Of a stretch of 24,556 bases of DNA, positions 24,087 through 24,556 are shown in pieces (within the stretch, counting starts at the first letter, position 1; each line of letters begins with the position of its first letter). Under the pieces are notes generated by a model that was given only the letters and a program-made list of their open reading frames with translations, was not told where the DNA came from and did no database searches. The position numbers and the translations under genes are program-made. Origin of the DNA: an uncultured Prevotellaceae bacterium (lineage in GTDB: Bacteria; Bacteroidota; Bacteroidia; Bacteroidales; Bacteroidaceae); contig CALZOH010000014.1 of assembly GCA_945827465.1 (NCBI GenBank), positions 1 to 24,556 of the forward strand, written 5' to 3'.

Positions 24087-24157
24087 AAAATTATTCCAAG
24101 AATATAATATATTAGGTTTTTGGGCGTTCTATAGTCAGAATATAGCCCCAATTGCCT

Positions 24158-24283
24158 ATGGTTGATTTTACGATTTTAGAGTTATCTCCGAAAGAAGAAA
24201 CATTGTTTTTGTTGAGACAATTGGCCAGAACATTCCAAAAGTCTCCTATTAGTCAAGATTCAGAATTGCGATTTAGGAATTAA
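24158..24283 (+). CDS. 41-residue small protein downstream of the sigma factor
   Basis: An ATG at 24158 opens a 41-codon frame ending in TAA. The product has an N-terminal VDFTILELSPKEETL segment, then an amphipathic helix LFLLRQLARTFQK and a short polar tail. No membrane segment or signal is seen. Its codons and composition fit the surrounding genes. The helix-bearing layout resembles the short conserved proteins that Bacteroidota often place after a sigma gene, though I cannot name a family. It may be cotranscribed with the sigma gene, and the inverted repeat at 24315 would end that transcript. Confidence 0.5.
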   Translation: MVDFTILELSPKEETLFLLRQLARTFQKSPISQDSELRFRN

Positions 24284-24314
24284 GAACTATTGCAATTAAT
24301 TGACAAGTTACATT

Positions 24315-24364
24315 CAAATCGGTCATTAGAGTATTGTATCAATCTTTCTCTAATGACCGATTTG
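24315..24364 (+). terminator. Perfect 17-bp inverted repeat
   Basis: CAAATCGGTCATTAGAG (24315-24331) and CTCTAATGACCGATTTG (24348-24364) are perfect complements around a 16-base loop. No T run follows. It is most simply a factor-assisted terminator for the sigma unit, but an operator or mobile-element end cannot be excluded. Confidence 0.6.
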
Positions 24365-24408
24365 GGTGAAAGCTTTGCAATAAGAATCATTTCAATGGCC
24401 CCGTTCGC

Positions 24409-24556
24409 GTGAGAATGACAGAGACGATAATTATAGATTCCCGTTTTGGCTATACTGCTTTGTATCATGAACAAGAGGCACTGAACATTTGCATGGAGGT
24501 ATTACACAAGGAACAATCGGGCATTGAACGTTTGCAGGACGGTTTTGCGTCGTGTG
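24409..24556 (+). CDS. 5' end of a gene cut by the window, possibly SIS-domain (KpsF/GutQ-like)
   Basis: An open frame runs to the window edge from a GTG at 24409 or an ATG at 24415, with about 47 codons visible. The sequence LNICMEVLHKEQSGIERLQDGF resembles the N-terminal helix of KpsF/GutQ arabinose-5-phosphate isomerases, where a hydrophobic EVL-EA-type helix precedes the SIS domain. That domain is outside the window, so the call is tentative. The frame is closed upstream by TGA at 24367-24369. Confidence 0.4.
   Translation, partial: MRMTETIIIDSRFGYTALYHEQEALNICMEVLHKEQSGIERLQDGFASC

Overview
The window looks like chromosomal DNA from a Bacteroidota bacterium, most likely Prevotella or a close relative. 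The evidence is gene content (DUF4924, DUF4738-like and DUF6261-like proteins, carboxynorspermidine/carboxyspermidine dehydrogenase, the LysE-DUF4924-rfbD-prfC-sua5-clc-fmt string), Bacteroidota -7 promoter elements of the TAnnTTTG type (mostly TAACTTTG), and the near absence of Shine-Dalgarno sequences before the genes. No rRNA, tRNA, insertion sequence or CRISPR array was seen.

Layout. Bases 1-1051 carry an AraC-type regulator on the minus strand, divergent from a carboxynorspermidine dehydrogenase-like gene that is followed closely by recA. Next come two exported glycoside hydrolases, a GH106-type alpha-L-rhamnosidase and a GH127/DUF1680 enzyme, ending at a clear terminator. typA/bipA follows with its own promoter and a strong terminator that faces a minus-strand DUF6261-like gene. 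From 11.5 to 11.9 kb lies the most unusual object in the window: seven 16-bp dyads plus a half site, TTGAAGGCCTTCAA-like, repeated every ~42 bp with unrelated AT-rich spacers. Beyond it is a minus-strand pair, a zeta-toxin-like kinase and a small overlapping partner, with its own promoter and terminator. Three plus-strand envelope genes follow: a Spy/CpxP-like protein, a DUF4738-like lipoprotein and a protein with two Spy-like modules. A ROK sugar kinase converges on them.

From 16.27 to 23.36 kb a tightly packed plus-strand operon encodes a LysE-type exporter, DUF4924, dTDP-4-dehydrorhamnose reductase, release factor 3, threonylcarbamoyl-AMP synthase, a ClC channel/transporter with CBS domains and methionyl-tRNA formyltransferase. 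Several of these act in translation (RF3, t6A synthesis, initiator tRNA formylation). The right end holds an ECF sigma factor, a 41-codon gene, a 17-bp inverted repeat and the start of a gene cut by the window edge.

The best candidates for something undescribed are the helically phased dyad array at 11588-11884, the zeta-like toxin pair beside it, and the duplicated Spy-like envelope module. The plus strand from about 11.9 to 16.1 kb is C-rich relative to G, opposite to both flanks, which suggests that this accessory block was inverted or inserted.
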